Under the pieces are notes generated by a model. It saw only the letters and a program-made list of their open reading frames with translations, searched no databases and was not told where the DNA came from. A DNA stretch of 64,000 nucleotides from NCBI RefSeq assembly GCF_008123965.1, contig NZ_VSTH01000019.1, positions 102,916-166,915 on the forward strand, read 5' to 3'. Each line of letters begins with the position of its first letter. The stretch's first letter is position 1. A program made the translations under genes and the position numbers. Below are positions 1 through 9,747 of this stretch, piece by piece. The DNA comes from Bradyrhizobium hipponense (GTDB taxonomy: Bacteria; Pseudomonadota; Alphaproteobacteria; Rhizobiales; Xanthobacteraceae).

Positions 1-3000
1 TACGTGATGACGGCGGCCGCCAAGGGGCCAGGCTCCGACGACGACTACCAGCTCGCGACCCAATGGTTCATCGTCTCCGACCTCGGCGTGTCGGCCTATT
101 CCGGCAATGACGGCATTCATGTCTTCGTCAATTCGCTGGCTTCGACCGATCCGGTCGGCAAGGCCGAAGTGCGGCTGGTCGCGCGCAACAACGAGATTTT
201 GGCCACCCGCAAGACCGACGACAGCGGCCACGTCCTGTTCGAGGCGGGCCTTGCGCGCGGCGAGGGCGGCCTGTCGCCGGCGCTGCTGACGGTCACGGGC
301 GAAAAGGCCGACTACGCCTTCCTCAGCCTGAAGACCTCTGCCTTCGATCTGTCCGATCGCGGCGTCGCGGGTCGTGCTGTTCCAGCCGGCGCCGATGCCT
401 TCGTCTATGCCGAGCGCGGCGTCTACCGCTCCAGCGAGACGGTCTATCTCACCGCGCTGCTCCGCGACGGGCAGGGCAATGCCGTCACCGGCGGGCCGCT
501 GACGCTGGTGATCGAACGTCCCGATGGCGTCGAATTCCGCCGCGCCGTGCTGGCCGACCAGGGCGCCGGCGGCCGCACGCTGTCCGTGCCGCTCAACTCG
601 GCAGTCCCGACCGGGACGTGGCGGGTGCGCGCCTTCACCGATCCGAAGGGCTCTTCGGTCGGCGAGACCACTTTCATGGTCGAGGATTACGTCCCCGACC
701 GGATCGAATTCGACTTGTCCGCCAAGGACAAGCTGATCAAAGCTAATGCTCCAGTGGAGCTCAAGGCGGACGGTCATTTCCTCTATGGCGCGCCGGCCTC
801 CGGCCTTCAGCTCGAAGGCGACATGCTGGTCGCGCCCGCCACCGAGCGGCCGGGTTTTGCCGGCTACCAGTTCGGCGTCGCCGACGAGGAGACCACCTCG
901 AACGAGCGCACGCCGCTGGAGAACCTGCCCGAGGCGGACGCCAACGGCGTCGCCACCTTCCCGGTGACACTGGACAAGCAGCCGGCTTCGACGCGTCCGC
1001 AGGAGGCACAGATCTTCGTCCGCATGGTGGAGACGGGCGGCCGCGCCGTCGAGCGCAAGCTGGTGCTACCGGTCGCGCCCGCCAACGCCATGATCGGCAT
1101 CAAGCCGTTATTCGGCGACAAGAACGTTGCAGAAGGCGACAAGGCGGAGTTCGACGTCCTGTTCGTCTCCCCTGAGGGCAAGACGCTTCCCCGCGACGGC
1201 CTGCGCTACGAGCTCCTGAAGATGGAGTCGCGCTACCAGTGGTATCGCCAGAACAATTACTGGGAGTACGAGCCGGTCAAGTCGACTTCGCGCGTCGCGG
1301 ACGGCGACGTCACGGTCGCCGCCGACAAGCCGGCACGCATCTCGCTGACGCCGCGGCCCGGCCGCTATCGGCTCGATGTGAGGTCGAACGATGCGGACGG
1401 CCCGGTGACCTCGGTGCAGTTCGACGTCGGCTGGTATTCCGACGGCAGCGCCGACACGCCGGACTTGCTGGAGACCTCGATCGACAAGCCACAATACGCC
1501 TCCGGCGAGACCATGACCGTGTCGGTCAATGTCCGCAGTGCCGGCAAGCTCACCGTCAACGTGCTCGGCGATCGTCTGCTGACGACGCAGACCATCGACG
1601 TCAAGGAAGGCACCGCGCAGGTCAAGATCCCCGTCGGCAAGGACTGGGGCACCGGCGCCTATGTGGTGGCGACGCTGCGCCGTCCGCTCGATGCCGCCGC
1701 GCAACGCATGCCGGGCCGGGCGATCGGCCTGAAATGGTTCGGCATCGACAAGCAGACCCGCACGCTGGCCGTGAAGCTGACGCCGCCGGCGCTGGTTCGG
1801 CCGAACGCGATGCTCAAGATCCCGGTCAAGATCGACGGGCTCAATCCGGGCGAAGATGCCAAGATCGTCATCGCCGCGGTCGATGTCGGCATCCTCAACC
1901 TTACCAACTACAAGCCGCCGGCGCCGGATGACTATTATCTCGGCCAGCACCGCCTCAGCGCTGAGATCCGCGATCTCTATGGGCAACTCATCGACGGCAT
2001 GTCTGGCACGCGCGGCCAGATCAAGTCCGGCGGCGATGCGGGTGCCGGCGAATTGCAGGGCTCGCCGCCCGCGCAAAAGCCACTAGCGCTCTATTCGGGC
2101 ATCGTCACCGTCGCCGCCGACGGCGCCGCGGAGGTGAGCTTCGATATTCCAGAGTTTGCCGGCACCGCGCGCGTGATGGCGGTGGCCTGGACCGCCACCA
2201 AGCTCGGCCGTGCCAACACCGACGTGGTGATCCGCGACCCCGTGGTGCTGACCACGACCTTGCCGCGCTTCCTGCTCAACGGCGACCGCGGCACGGTCAA
2301 TCTCGAGATCGACAATGTCGAGGGCCAGGCCGGAGATTACGTTATCAACGTCAAGGCGGGCGGCCCGGTGAAGATGACCGGCAATCCCGCGACCACCGTC
2401 AAGCTCGCCGCCAAGCAGCGCAACTCGTTCTCGCTCGCAATCGATGCGACCGCGGCGGGACAGGCGACGCTCGACGTCGACATCAAAGGACCGAACGGCC
2501 TTACGCTCGCGCGGCACTATGCGCTCGACGTCAAGGCGGCGACGCAGGTGCTGGCGCGGCGCTCGATCCGGACGCTGGCAAAGGGTGAGAGCCTGACGCT
2601 GACCTCGGACATGTTCTCTGATCTCGTGCCGGGTACCGGCAGCGTGTCGGTCTCGGCCAGCCTCTCGACCGCGCTCGATGCCGCGACGATCCTGAAAGCG
2701 CTCGACCGTTATCCCTATGGCTGCTCGGAGCAGATCACCAGCCGCGCCATGCCGTTGCTCTATGTCAACGAGCTTGCGGCCGGCGCGCATCTGGCCATGG
2801 ACACCGAGGTGGACCAGCGCATCCGCGACGCGATCGAGCGGCTCCTGGCGCGCCAGGGTTCGAACGGCTCGTTCGGCCTGTGGTCGGCCGGCGGCGACGA
2901 CGCCTGGCTGGATGCCTACGTCACGGACTTTTTGACCCGCGCCCGTGAAAAGGGCTTTGTGGTGCCGGACGTGCTGTTCAAGAACGCGCTCGACCGCATC

Positions 3001-4071
3001 CGCAACTCGGTCGTCAACGGCAACGAACCGGAGAAAGACGGCGGCCGCGATCTCGCCTACGGCCTCTACGTGCTCGCCCGCAATGGCGCAGCGCCAATCG
3101 GCGATCTCCGCTATCTCGCCGACACCAAGCTGAGCAACCTGGCAACACCGATCGCGAAATCGCAGCTCGCGGCGGCGCTCGCGCTGGTCGGCGACCGCAA
3201 CCGGGCGGAGCGCGTCTATGGTGCGGCCCTCGACTCGCTCGCACCAAAACCGGTGCTTGAGTTCGGCCGCACCGATTACGGCTCGCAACTCCGCGATGCT
3301 GCGGCGCTGGTGTCGCTCGCCAGCGAAGGCAATGCGCCGAGGGCAACGCTGACGCAGGCCGTGTCGCGGGTGGAAACCGCGCGCGGGCTGACGCCCTACA
3401 CCTCCACGCAGGAGAATGCATGGCTGGTGCTGGCCGCACGCGCACTTGCCAAGGAGAACTTGTCTATGGAGGTCGACGGCCAGCCGGTCAAGACCGCGCT
3501 CTACCGCAGCTACAAGGCGGTAACGCTGGACGGTAAACCGCTGAAGATCACCAACACCGGTGATGCATCGGTGCAGGCGGTGGTCTCGGTCTCGGGCTCG
3601 CCGGTCACGCCGGAGCCGGCGGCCTCGAATGGCTTCAAGATTGAGCGCAGCTATTTCACGCTCGGTGGCAAGCCGGCCGACATCAGCAAGGTCAAGCAGA
3701 ACGACCGTTTTGCGGTGGTGTTGAAGATCACCGAGGCAAAGCCGGAGTACGGGCACATCATGGTGTCCGATTATCTGCCGGCCGGCCTCGAGATCGACAA
3801 TCCAAAGCTGGTCTCGTCCGGGGACAGCGGTACGCTGGACTGGATCGAGGATGGCGAGGAGCCGGAGGATACCGAATTCCGCGACGACCGCTTCACCGCG
3901 GCGGTCGACCGTGCCTCGGACTCCAAGTCGGTGTTCACCGTCGCCTATGTCGTGCGTGCAGTCTCGCCCGGCAAATATGTGCTGCCGCAGGCCTATGTCG
4001 AGGACATGTACAACCCTTCGCGCTACGGCCGCACCGGGACGGGCACCGTCGAGGTGCGGGCGGCGAAGTGA
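1..4071 (+). CDS. Alpha-2-macroglobulin family protein (5' partial)
   Basis: Bacterial alpha-2-macroglobulin, a large envelope protein thought to trap proteases that reach the periplasm. The frame is open to the first base, so the N-terminus, including any lipoprotein signal, is outside the window. About 1,356 codons are visible against roughly 1,650 in E. coli YfhM. The A2M domain with LPRFLLNGDRG lies near residue 745. The thioester-type motif YPYGCSEQ has its Cys codon at 2722-2724 (visible residue 907), so the Cys and Gln that form the thioester are kept. A helical thioester domain and a beta-rich C-terminus follow. It is followed directly by pbpC, the usual partner, which fits a joint role in cell-wall defence and repair. 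Confidence 0.9.
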   Translation, partial: YVMTAAAKGPGSDDDYQLATQWFIVSDLGVSAYSGNDGIHVFVNSLASTDPVGKAEVRLVARNNEILATRKTDDSGHVLFEAGLARGEGGLSPALLTVTGEKADYAFLSLKTSAFDLSDRGVAGRAVPAGADAFVYAERGVYRSSETVYLTALLRDGQGNAVTGGPLTLVIERPDGVEFRRAVLADQGAGGRTLSVPLNSAVPTGTWRVRAFTDPKGSSVGETTFMVEDYVPDRIEFDLSAKDKLIKANAPVELKADGHFLYGAPASGLQLEGDMLVAPATERPGFAGYQFGVADEETTSNERTPLENLPEADANGVATFPVTLDKQPASTRPQEAQIFVRMVETGGRAVERKLVLPVAPANAMIGIKPLFGDKNVAEGDKAEFDVLFVSPEGKTLPRDGLRYELLKMESRYQWYRQNNYWEYEPVKSTSRVADGDVTVAADKPARISLTPRPGRYRLDVRSNDADGPVTSVQFDVGWYSDGSADTPDLLETSIDKPQYASGETMTVSVNVRSAGKLTVNVLGDRLLTTQTIDVKEGTAQVKIPVGKDWGTGAYVVATLRRPLDAAAQRMPGRAIGLKWFGIDKQTRTLAVKLTPPALVRPNAMLKIPVKIDGLNPGEDAKIVIAAVDVGILNLTNYKPPAPDDYYLGQHRLSAEIRDLYGQLIDGMSGTRGQIKSGGDAGAGELQGSPPAQKPLALYSGIVTVAADGAAEVSFDIPEFAGTARVMAVAWTATKLGRANTDVVIRDPVVLTTTLPRFLLNGDRGTVNLEIDNVEGQAGDYVINVKAGGPVKMTGNPATTVKLAAKQRNSFSLAIDATAAGQATLDVDIKGPNGLTLARHYALDVKAATQVLARRSIRTLAKGESLTLTSDMFSDLVPGTGSVSVSASLSTALDAATILKALDRYPYGCSEQITSRAMPLLYVNELAAGAHLAMDTEVDQRIRDAIERLLARQGSNGSFGLWSAGGDDAWLDAYVTDFLTRAREKGFVVPDVLFKNALDRIRNSVVNGNEPEKDGGRDLAYGLYVLARNGAAPIGDLRYLADTKLSNLATPIAKSQLAAALALVGDRNRAERVYGAALDSLAPKPVLEFGRTDYGSQLRDAAALVSLASEGNAPRATLTQAVSRVETARGLTPYTSTQENAWLVLAARALAKENLSMEVDGQPVKTALYRSYKAVTLDGKPLKITNTGDASVQAVVSVSGSPVTPEPAASNGFKIERSYFTLGGKPADISKVKQNDRFAVVLKITEAKPEYGHIMVSDYLPAGLEIDNPKLVSSGDSGTLDWIEDGEEPEDTEFRDDRFTAAVDRASDSKSVFTVAYVVRAVSPGKYVLPQAYVEDMYNPSRYGRTGTGTVEVRAAK

Positions 4072-4081
4072 GTGCTATGAG

Positions 4082-6304
4082 ATGAGTGAAGTCGCGCCAC
4101 ACGCTCCGTCGTCATGCCCGGGCAAAAGCGCGAAGCGCGTCTTCGCGCAGATGTCCCGGGCATCCACGGTCTGTGGCGCCGCAAGCGAGAACGTGGATGG
4201 CCGGGACAAGCCCGGCCATGACGGGCGGAGAGGGCGACGCGCTCTTCGCTTCGTCTCAGTTGCTGCTTTCACATTCATTCTCGCGATCGCCGCCTTCGTC
4301 GCCTGGGTCTACTCGCTCGGCCCGCTGCCGCTCGACGAAGCCCGCGTCGTCTCCACCACCATCATCGACCGCAACGGAAAACTGCTGCGCGCCTATGCCA
4401 TGGCGGACGGCCGCTGGCGGCTGCCGGTCGATGCCAAGGCGAACATCGATCCGACCTATCTGAAGCTGCTGCTCGCCTATGAGGATCAGCACTTCTACAG
4501 CCATGACGGCATCGACCCGCTGGCGCTCGGCCGCGCCGCATTGCAGCTCACAACACGTGGCCATATCGTCTCCGGCGGCTCGACCATCACCATGCAGCTT
4601 GCGCGGCTGATGGAGCCGCGGCAGCAGCGCTCGCTCTATGCAAAGCTGCGGCAGATTGTGCGTGCGATCGAGATCGAGCGAAAGCTGAGCAAGGAGCAGA
4701 TCCTCAACCTCTATCTTGCGCTCGCGCCTTACGGCGGCAATCTCGAAGGCATCCGCGCCGCCTCGATCGCTTATCTCGGCAAGGAGCCGAAGCGGCTGTC
4801 GCTGGCCGAGGCCGCGCTGCTGGTCGCGCTGCCGCAATCGCCGGAGACGCGCAGGCTCGATCGTTATCCCGACGCCGCGCGCAAGGCGCGTGACCGCGTG
4901 CTCGACCGCATGGTCGAGGAGCATCAGGTCAGTCTTGAAGACGCGAGGCAGGCCAAGGCCGTTCCGGTGCCGAAGTTGCGCAAGCCGATGCCGATCCTGG
5001 CGCCGCATGCTTCTGACAGCGCCCTTTCGACGGTCAAGGACACGCCGGTCATCAAGCTGACGCTGGATGCGAATTTGCAGAAGGTGCTGGAGCCGCTGGC
5101 GCGCGACCGCGCCATTGCGCTCGGGCCGAACATCTCGGTCGGCATCATCGTCGTCGACAATGAGAGCGGCGACGTGCTCGCCCGCGTCGGCTCGGCCGAT
5201 TATTTCGACGAGCACCGGGCAGGACAGGTCGACATGACCCGCGCCATCCGCTCGCCGGGTTCGACCCTGAAGCCCTTTATCTACGGGCTGGCCTTCGAGG
5301 ACGGCTTTGTCCACCCCGAAAGCCTGATCGACGACCGACCGGTCCGCTTCGGCTCCTACGCGCCGGAAAATTTCGACATGACGTTCCAGGGCACCGTGCC
5401 GGTGAAGAAGGCGCTGCAGATGTCGCTGAACGTGCCCGCGATCGTGCTGCTCGACCGCGTCGGCGCGAGCCGGCTGGCGTCGCGGCTGCGGCAGGCGGGC
5501 GGCAATCTGGTCTTGCCGAAGGACGAGGCGCCGGGGCTTGCCATGGGCCTCGGCGGCGTCGGCGTGAGCCTCCAGGACCTGGTTCAGCTCTATACCGGTT
5601 TCGCCCGGCTCGGCAGCACGAAGCCGCTGCGCGAGGTCATGGCGGACAAAGACGCGCGCGAGCCGCTGCGGCTGCTCGACCCGGTCGCGGCCTGGCAGGT
5701 CGGCAGCGTGCTGCTCGGCACACCGCCGCCGGAAAACGCTGCGCATAACCGCATCGCCTTCAAGACCGGTACTTCCTACGGCTACCGCGACGCCTGGTCG
5801 GTCGGGTTCGACGGCCGCATAACCATCGGCGTCTGGGTCGGCCGGCCCGACGGTGCGCCGGTTCCGGGCTTGATCGGCCGCGTGGCCGCCGCGCCCATTC
5901 TGTTCGATGCCTTTGCCCGGACCGGTAAAACGCTCGTGCCGCTGCCGAAGCCGCCGAAGGGCACTCTGGTCGCCAGCAATGCGAAGCTGCCGTTGCCGCT
6001 GAAGCGGTTCCGTCCCGTGGGCGAATTGGTCAGGACCGGGGGCGAGCAGGTCCTGCACATCCAGTTCCCGCTCAACGGTTCCCGGATCGATGTCGATCGC
6101 TCGAGCGGATCCGAGGCGGCCGTCATGCCCGTCAAGGTCGCCGGCGGGGTCTTGCCCATGACCATTCTGGTTAACGGCACGTCGCTCGGCGAGATCGACG
6201 GACGCCGCCAGCGCTTGATCGATCCGCCCGGACCCGGCTTTGCTCGCCTGACCGTGATCGACGCCACGGGCGCCGCGGACACAGTCGTCATTCGAATTCA
6301 ATGA
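4082..6304 (+). CDS. pbpC: Penicillin-binding protein 1C
   Basis: Bifunctional peptidoglycan glycosyltransferase/transpeptidase of the inner membrane. About 740 aa from ATG 4082. One N-terminal membrane segment (VSVAAFTFILAIAAFVAWVY) is followed by a GT51 domain with EDQHFYSHDGIDP and GGSTITMQLARL. The transpeptidase domain has the SxxK motif in PGSTLKP (near residue 393), SLN (near 450) and KTGTSYG (near 561). The C-terminal part resembles the BiPBP_C domain. The start is uncertain: ATG 4082, ATG 4151 and GTG 4193 are all in frame with no clear ribosome site, and much of the sequence before the membrane segment is read through a palindromic repeat (4110-4223). Ten bases separate it from the macroglobulin gene, suggesting co-transcription. 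Confidence 0.9.
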   Translation: MSEVAPHAPSSCPGKSAKRVFAQMSRASTVCGAASENVDGRDKPGHDGRRGRRALRFVSVAAFTFILAIAAFVAWVYSLGPLPLDEARVVSTTIIDRNGKLLRAYAMADGRWRLPVDAKANIDPTYLKLLLAYEDQHFYSHDGIDPLALGRAALQLTTRGHIVSGGSTITMQLARLMEPRQQRSLYAKLRQIVRAIEIERKLSKEQILNLYLALAPYGGNLEGIRAASIAYLGKEPKRLSLAEAALLVALPQSPETRRLDRYPDAARKARDRVLDRMVEEHQVSLEDARQAKAVPVPKLRKPMPILAPHASDSALSTVKDTPVIKLTLDANLQKVLEPLARDRAIALGPNISVGIIVVDNESGDVLARVGSADYFDEHRAGQVDMTRAIRSPGSTLKPFIYGLAFEDGFVHPESLIDDRPVRFGSYAPENFDMTFQGTVPVKKALQMSLNVPAIVLLDRVGASRLASRLRQAGGNLVLPKDEAPGLAMGLGGVGVSLQDLVQLYTGFARLGSTKPLREVMADKDAREPLRLLDPVAAWQVGSVLLGTPPPENAAHNRIAFKTGTSYGYRDAWSVGFDGRITIGVWVGRPDGAPVPGLIGRVAAAPILFDAFARTGKTLVPLPKPPKGTLVASNAKLPLPLKRFRPVGELVRTGGEQVLHIQFPLNGSRIDVDRSSGSEAAVMPVKVAGGVLPMTILVNGTSLGEIDGRRQRLIDPPGPGFARLTVIDATGAADTVVIRIQ
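4110..4223. repeat. Bradyrhizobium-type palindromic repeat overlapping the pbpC start
   Basis: The ends form an inverted pair: CGTCATGCCCGGGC at 4110-4123 and GCCCGGCCATGACG at 4210-4223. Internal copies of CCCGGGCATCCACG and CGTGGATGGCCGGGAC form a second pair. Wording of this kind (cgtcatggccgggc...cccggccatccacg) recurs through Bradyrhizobium intergenic DNA; that is from memory and was not searched here. It lies in the likely 5' end of pbpC and is in frame with it. Confidence 0.65.
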
Positions 6305-6354
6305 CCTTCTCTCAAGCGGTTGTGGCGATAGCGGTTTCAGCGTAAGCGGAACCG

Positions 6355-8097
6355 ATGGTCGAGACCTACCCAAGCCCCCGTTTTGGCGCGCCGCGAGAGC
6401 CGAAATCGCCCGTGAATCCGGGTAGCCGGCTCGTGCTCATGCTCGACTTCGTCACGGCCAGCCAAGCCCGCGCCGTCGGCTTTCTGATGCTCTGTGCGCT
6501 GCTGCTGTTCTTGCCGGGCTTCTTCACCATCCCGCCGATCGACCGCGACGAGGCGCGCTTTGCGCAGGCCACCAAGCAGATGGTCGAGAGCGGCGACTAT
6601 ATCGACATCCGCTTCCAGGAGGACGTCCGCTACAAGAAGCCGGTCGGCATCTACTGGCTGCAATCGGCTGCCGTCGAAACCGCTTCAGCGCTGGGGCTGC
6701 CTCGGGCCGAATTGCGAATCTGGGTCTATCGGCTGCCGTCGCTGATCGGAGCGACCGGCGCCGTGCTCATGACCTATTGGGCCGCGCTCGGCTTCGTCAC
6801 GCGCCGCGCCGCGGTGCTGGCGGCGCTGATGATGTCTGCTTCCGTGCTGCTCGGCGTCGAGGCACGGCTCGCCAAGACCGATGCGATGCTGCTGTTCTGT
6901 GTGGTCGCGGCGATGGGCGCGATGGCGCGGGCCTATTTGTCCTGGCAGCGCGCCGAGGACGAGACGCATCCACCCTGGAGCTGGCCCGCGATCTTCTGGA
7001 CCGCGCTGGCCGTCGGCATCCTGATCAAGGGACCGCTGATCCTGATGTTCGCAGGCCTGACCATCGTCGCGCTCGCAATCCAGGACCGCGACGCGTCCTG
7101 GCTGTGGAAGCTGCGCCCGGTCTGGGGCCTGATGTGGATGCTGGTGCTGGTGCTGCCCTGGTTCGTCGCGATCTTCTGGCGCGCAGGCGATGCCTTCTTC
7201 GCCGATTCCGTCGGCGGCGACATGCTGAGCAAGTTAGGGGCCCAGGAATCCCACGGCGCGCCGCCCGGACTTTACCTGGCGTTGTTCTGGATCACGTTCT
7301 GGCCCGGCGCGCCGCTTGCGGCGATGGCGGCGCCGGCGGTGTGGCGGGCGCGGCGCGAGCCCGGCGCGCAATTCCTGCTGGCGTGGCTGGTCCCGTCCTG
7401 GATCGTGTTCGAGGCGGTGCTGACCAAGCTGCCGCATTACGTGCTGCCGCTCTATCCGGCGATCGCGATTCTCACCGCCGGCGCGCTGGAGCGACGCGTG
7501 CTGTCGTGGTCCTGGCTGATGCGCGGCTCGGCCTGGTGGTTCGCGATCCCGGCGGGCGGCTCGATCATCGCGGTGGTGGGCGCCGTCATGCTGACGCGGC
7601 AGCCAGCTTTCGTGGCCTGGCCGTTCATCGCGGCTGCGCTGATTTTCGGGCTGTTCGCCTGGTGGCTCCACGACAACAACCGCGCCGAGCGCTCGCTGCT
7701 CAACGCGCTGGTCGCCGCCCTGATGCTGGCGGTGGCGATCTACGGAATCGTGCTGCCCTCGTTGATCCCGCTGTTTCCGAGCATCGAGATCGCGCGCGCC
7801 CTGCGCGGCGTCACCTGCGTTGGGCCGAAGGCGGCATCGGCAGGTTATCACGAGCCGAGCCTGGTGTTCCTGACCGGCACCTCGACGCTGCTCACCGACG
7901 GGTCGGGCGCAGCGGACTTCCTGCGGCAAGGAAGCTGCCGCTTCGCGCTGATCGAGCAGCGCTCGGAGCGCAGCTTCGTGCAGCGCGCCGAGGCGACCGG
8001 GCTGCGCTACAAGGTCGGCGCGCGCATCGATGGCTATAACTTCTCGCAAGGGCGCGCGATCTCGATCTCGATCTTCCGCTCGGAAGGTACCGAGTAG
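6355..8097 (+). CDS. ArnT-like glycosyltransferase (GT39/GT83 family membrane protein)
   Basis: 580 aa integral membrane glycosyltransferase that would move a sugar from a polyprenyl-phosphate carrier to an acceptor on the periplasmic face. The acidic motif IDRDEARFAQATKQM after the first membrane helix and VRYKKPVGIYWLQ after it are typical of the ArnT/RgtD group. About a dozen hydrophobic segments follow, including LLGVEARLAKTDAML and KLPHYVLPLYPA, and a soluble C-terminus. Likely acceptor: lipid A or a core sugar. It begins 50 bases after pbpC and ends one base before the PAP2 gene. The three genes that follow supply a phosphatase and the parts for making a lipid-linked sugar, supporting a lipid A modification role. 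Confidence 0.8.
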   Translation: MVETYPSPRFGAPREPKSPVNPGSRLVLMLDFVTASQARAVGFLMLCALLLFLPGFFTIPPIDRDEARFAQATKQMVESGDYIDIRFQEDVRYKKPVGIYWLQSAAVETASALGLPRAELRIWVYRLPSLIGATGAVLMTYWAALGFVTRRAAVLAALMMSASVLLGVEARLAKTDAMLLFCVVAAMGAMARAYLSWQRAEDETHPPWSWPAIFWTALAVGILIKGPLILMFAGLTIVALAIQDRDASWLWKLRPVWGLMWMLVLVLPWFVAIFWRAGDAFFADSVGGDMLSKLGAQESHGAPPGLYLALFWITFWPGAPLAAMAAPAVWRARREPGAQFLLAWLVPSWIVFEAVLTKLPHYVLPLYPAIAILTAGALERRVLSWSWLMRGSAWWFAIPAGGSIIAVVGAVMLTRQPAFVAWPFIAAALIFGLFAWWLHDNNRAERSLLNALVAALMLAVAIYGIVLPSLIPLFPSIEIARALRGVTCVGPKAASAGYHEPSLVFLTGTSTLLTDGSGAADFLRQGSCRFALIEQRSERSFVQRAEATGLRYKVGARIDGYNFSQGRAISISIFRSEGTE

Positions 8098-8098
8098 G

Positions 8099-8944
8099 AT
8101 GTCGGCATCCAGCGACATCGCGCCGCGCGCGGGCTATCCCGCGCAACTGCTCGCGGTATCCTGGGGTGCGCTTGCGCAGCTGGTGCGCACGCCATCGCAT
8201 TCGCGCCGTGCCGAGGCCGCGCGGAAGCTGGCGCGGCATTCGCTGTGGCTCAGCATGGCGGGCGCGGCGCTGGTCATCGCGCTCATGGTCGCGTTCGACC
8301 GCACCGAGATCCAGTTAATGCCGGCGCGTGGCACGCCGGGGCTGTGGCCGATCCGCATCCTCACCGATTTCGGCAAGGACGAGTACGTGCTCTCCGTGCT
8401 GGGCCTGGTGCTCGTGGCCGTCGCCCTTGTTGCGGCCAGCTTGCACGGCATCCACCGCACGCTCCTGCTCGGCCTCGGCACCCGGCTGCAATTCATGTTT
8501 CTGTCCGTTGCCGTCCCCGTGTTCGTCGCCGAGATTCTGAAATTTCTCATCGGCCGCGGGCGTCCATTCGTCGGCGGCCAGGCCAATCCGTTCAATTTCA
8601 TACCGTTCGAGGGAACGGGAGCTTATGCCAGTCTGCCGTCCGGACACGCGGTGACGGCCTTCGCACTGGCGTTTGCGGTGTCCGCACTATGGCCGCGCCT
8701 GCGCGTGTTGATGTTCACCTACGCAATCGTGATCCTGCTGACGCGGCTGGTGCTGCTTGCGCACCATCCGAGTGACGTGGTGGCCGGCGCCCTGGTCGGC
8801 CTGGTCGGCGCTATGGCGGTCCGGTACTGGTTTGCGGCCCGAAGGCTCGGCTTTGCCATCCGCGCCGACGGCACCATCGTGGCGCTTCCGGGGCCGGTCG
8901 CGGGCCGCCTCAAAAGGGTTGCCCACGGGGCATCGGCCCCATAA
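8099..8944 (+). CDS. PAP2 superfamily phosphatase (possible LpxE-like lipid phosphatase)
   Basis: 281 aa membrane phosphatase with all three PAP2 motifs: KFLIGRGRP (K-x6-RP), SLPSGHAV (PSGH) and TRLVLLAHHPSD (R-x5-H-x3-D). Membrane helices lie before and between the motifs, placing the active site on the periplasmic side. ATG 8099 was chosen because it follows the preceding stop by one base and gives a normal N-terminus. Its place between an ArnT-like transferase and a GT2 enzyme suggests it removes a phosphate from lipid A, as LpxE does in Rhizobium, or recycles polyprenyl pyrophosphate. The sequence alone cannot separate these. Confidence 0.8.
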   Translation: MSASSDIAPRAGYPAQLLAVSWGALAQLVRTPSHSRRAEAARKLARHSLWLSMAGAALVIALMVAFDRTEIQLMPARGTPGLWPIRILTDFGKDEYVLSVLGLVLVAVALVAASLHGIHRTLLLGLGTRLQFMFLSVAVPVFVAEILKFLIGRGRPFVGGQANPFNFIPFEGTGAYASLPSGHAVTAFALAFAVSALWPRLRVLMFTYAIVILLTRLVLLAHHPSDVVAGALVGLVGAMAVRYWFAARRLGFAIRADGTIVALPGPVAGRLKRVAHGASAP

Positions 8945-9009
8945 AAGCGGCTGCCTGCCGGTGGGCCCGGTTCCCCGGGGCAGGCCAATTCCAACCACGA
9001 GCTTTCGAT

Positions 9010-9747
9010 TTGTCGTCGTCCCAGCCTTCGGTTTCCATCGTCGTTCCCGTGCGCAACGAAGCCGATAACATCGCGCCTCTGATCGCGGAGATTGGTGCGG
9101 CGCTCGACGGCCGCTGGGCCTACGAGATCATCTACGTCAACGACGGCTCGACCGATGCGACCGGCGAACGTCTCGCCGGGATCATGCGGCAGCGGGACAA
9201 TCTGCGTCAGCTTCGCCACGCCAGATCGACCGGTCAGTCCGCCGCGGTCCGCAGTGGCGTGCGCGCAGCGCGCGGCACGATCGTGGCCACGCTCGACGGC
9301 GACGGCCAGAACAATCCGGCCTTCCTGCCGGACCTGATCGCTGCGGTCGAGCAGGGAGCGGGGCGCGTCGGTCTCGCTGCCGGACAACGCGTCGGGCGCA
9401 AGGATACCGGCTTCAAGAAATTCCAGTCGCGGGTGGCGAATGGCATCCGCAACGCGATCCTGAAGGACGGCACGCGCGACACCGGCTGCGGGCTGAAGGC
9501 GTTCCCGCGCGAGGTCTTCCTGACAATGCCCTATTTCGACGGGCTGCATCGCTTCCTTCCGGCACTGGTTCGCCGTGAAGGTTACGAGATCGCTTATGTC
9601 GACGTGATCGACCGGCCGCGCCATTCCGGCGTCTCAAATTACGGCTTCTTCGACCGGCTGTGGATCGGGATCATGGATCTCGCCGGCGTGTGGTGGCTGA
9701 TCCGCCGCAAGAAGCCGACACCGGATGTGACTGAGGTGAAGGCATGA
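9010..9747 (+). CDS. Glycosyltransferase family 2, polyprenyl-phosphate sugar synthase type
   Basis: 245 aa cytoplasmic GT2 enzyme likely to charge a polyprenyl phosphate with a sugar from a nucleotide donor, like dolichol-phosphate mannose synthase or Rhizobium RgtE. The fold starts with SVSIVVPVRNEADNI; YVNDGSTDAT and the metal-binding LDGDGQN follow. The C-terminal IGIMDLAGVWWLIRRKK is hydrophobic and could sit at the membrane. The start is a TTG at 9010, giving the expected N-terminus; no ATG is better placed. The last four bases overlap the next start (ATGA), so the two are translationally coupled. It should feed the ArnT-like enzyme upstream. Confidence 0.8.
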   Translation: MSSSQPSVSIVVPVRNEADNIAPLIAEIGAALDGRWAYEIIYVNDGSTDATGERLAGIMRQRDNLRQLRHARSTGQSAAVRSGVRAARGTIVATLDGDGQNNPAFLPDLIAAVEQGAGRVGLAAGQRVGRKDTGFKKFQSRVANGIRNAILKDGTRDTGCGLKAFPREVFLTMPYFDGLHRFLPALVRREGYEIAYVDVIDRPRHSGVSNYGFFDRLWIGIMDLAGVWWLIRRKKPTPDVTEVKA

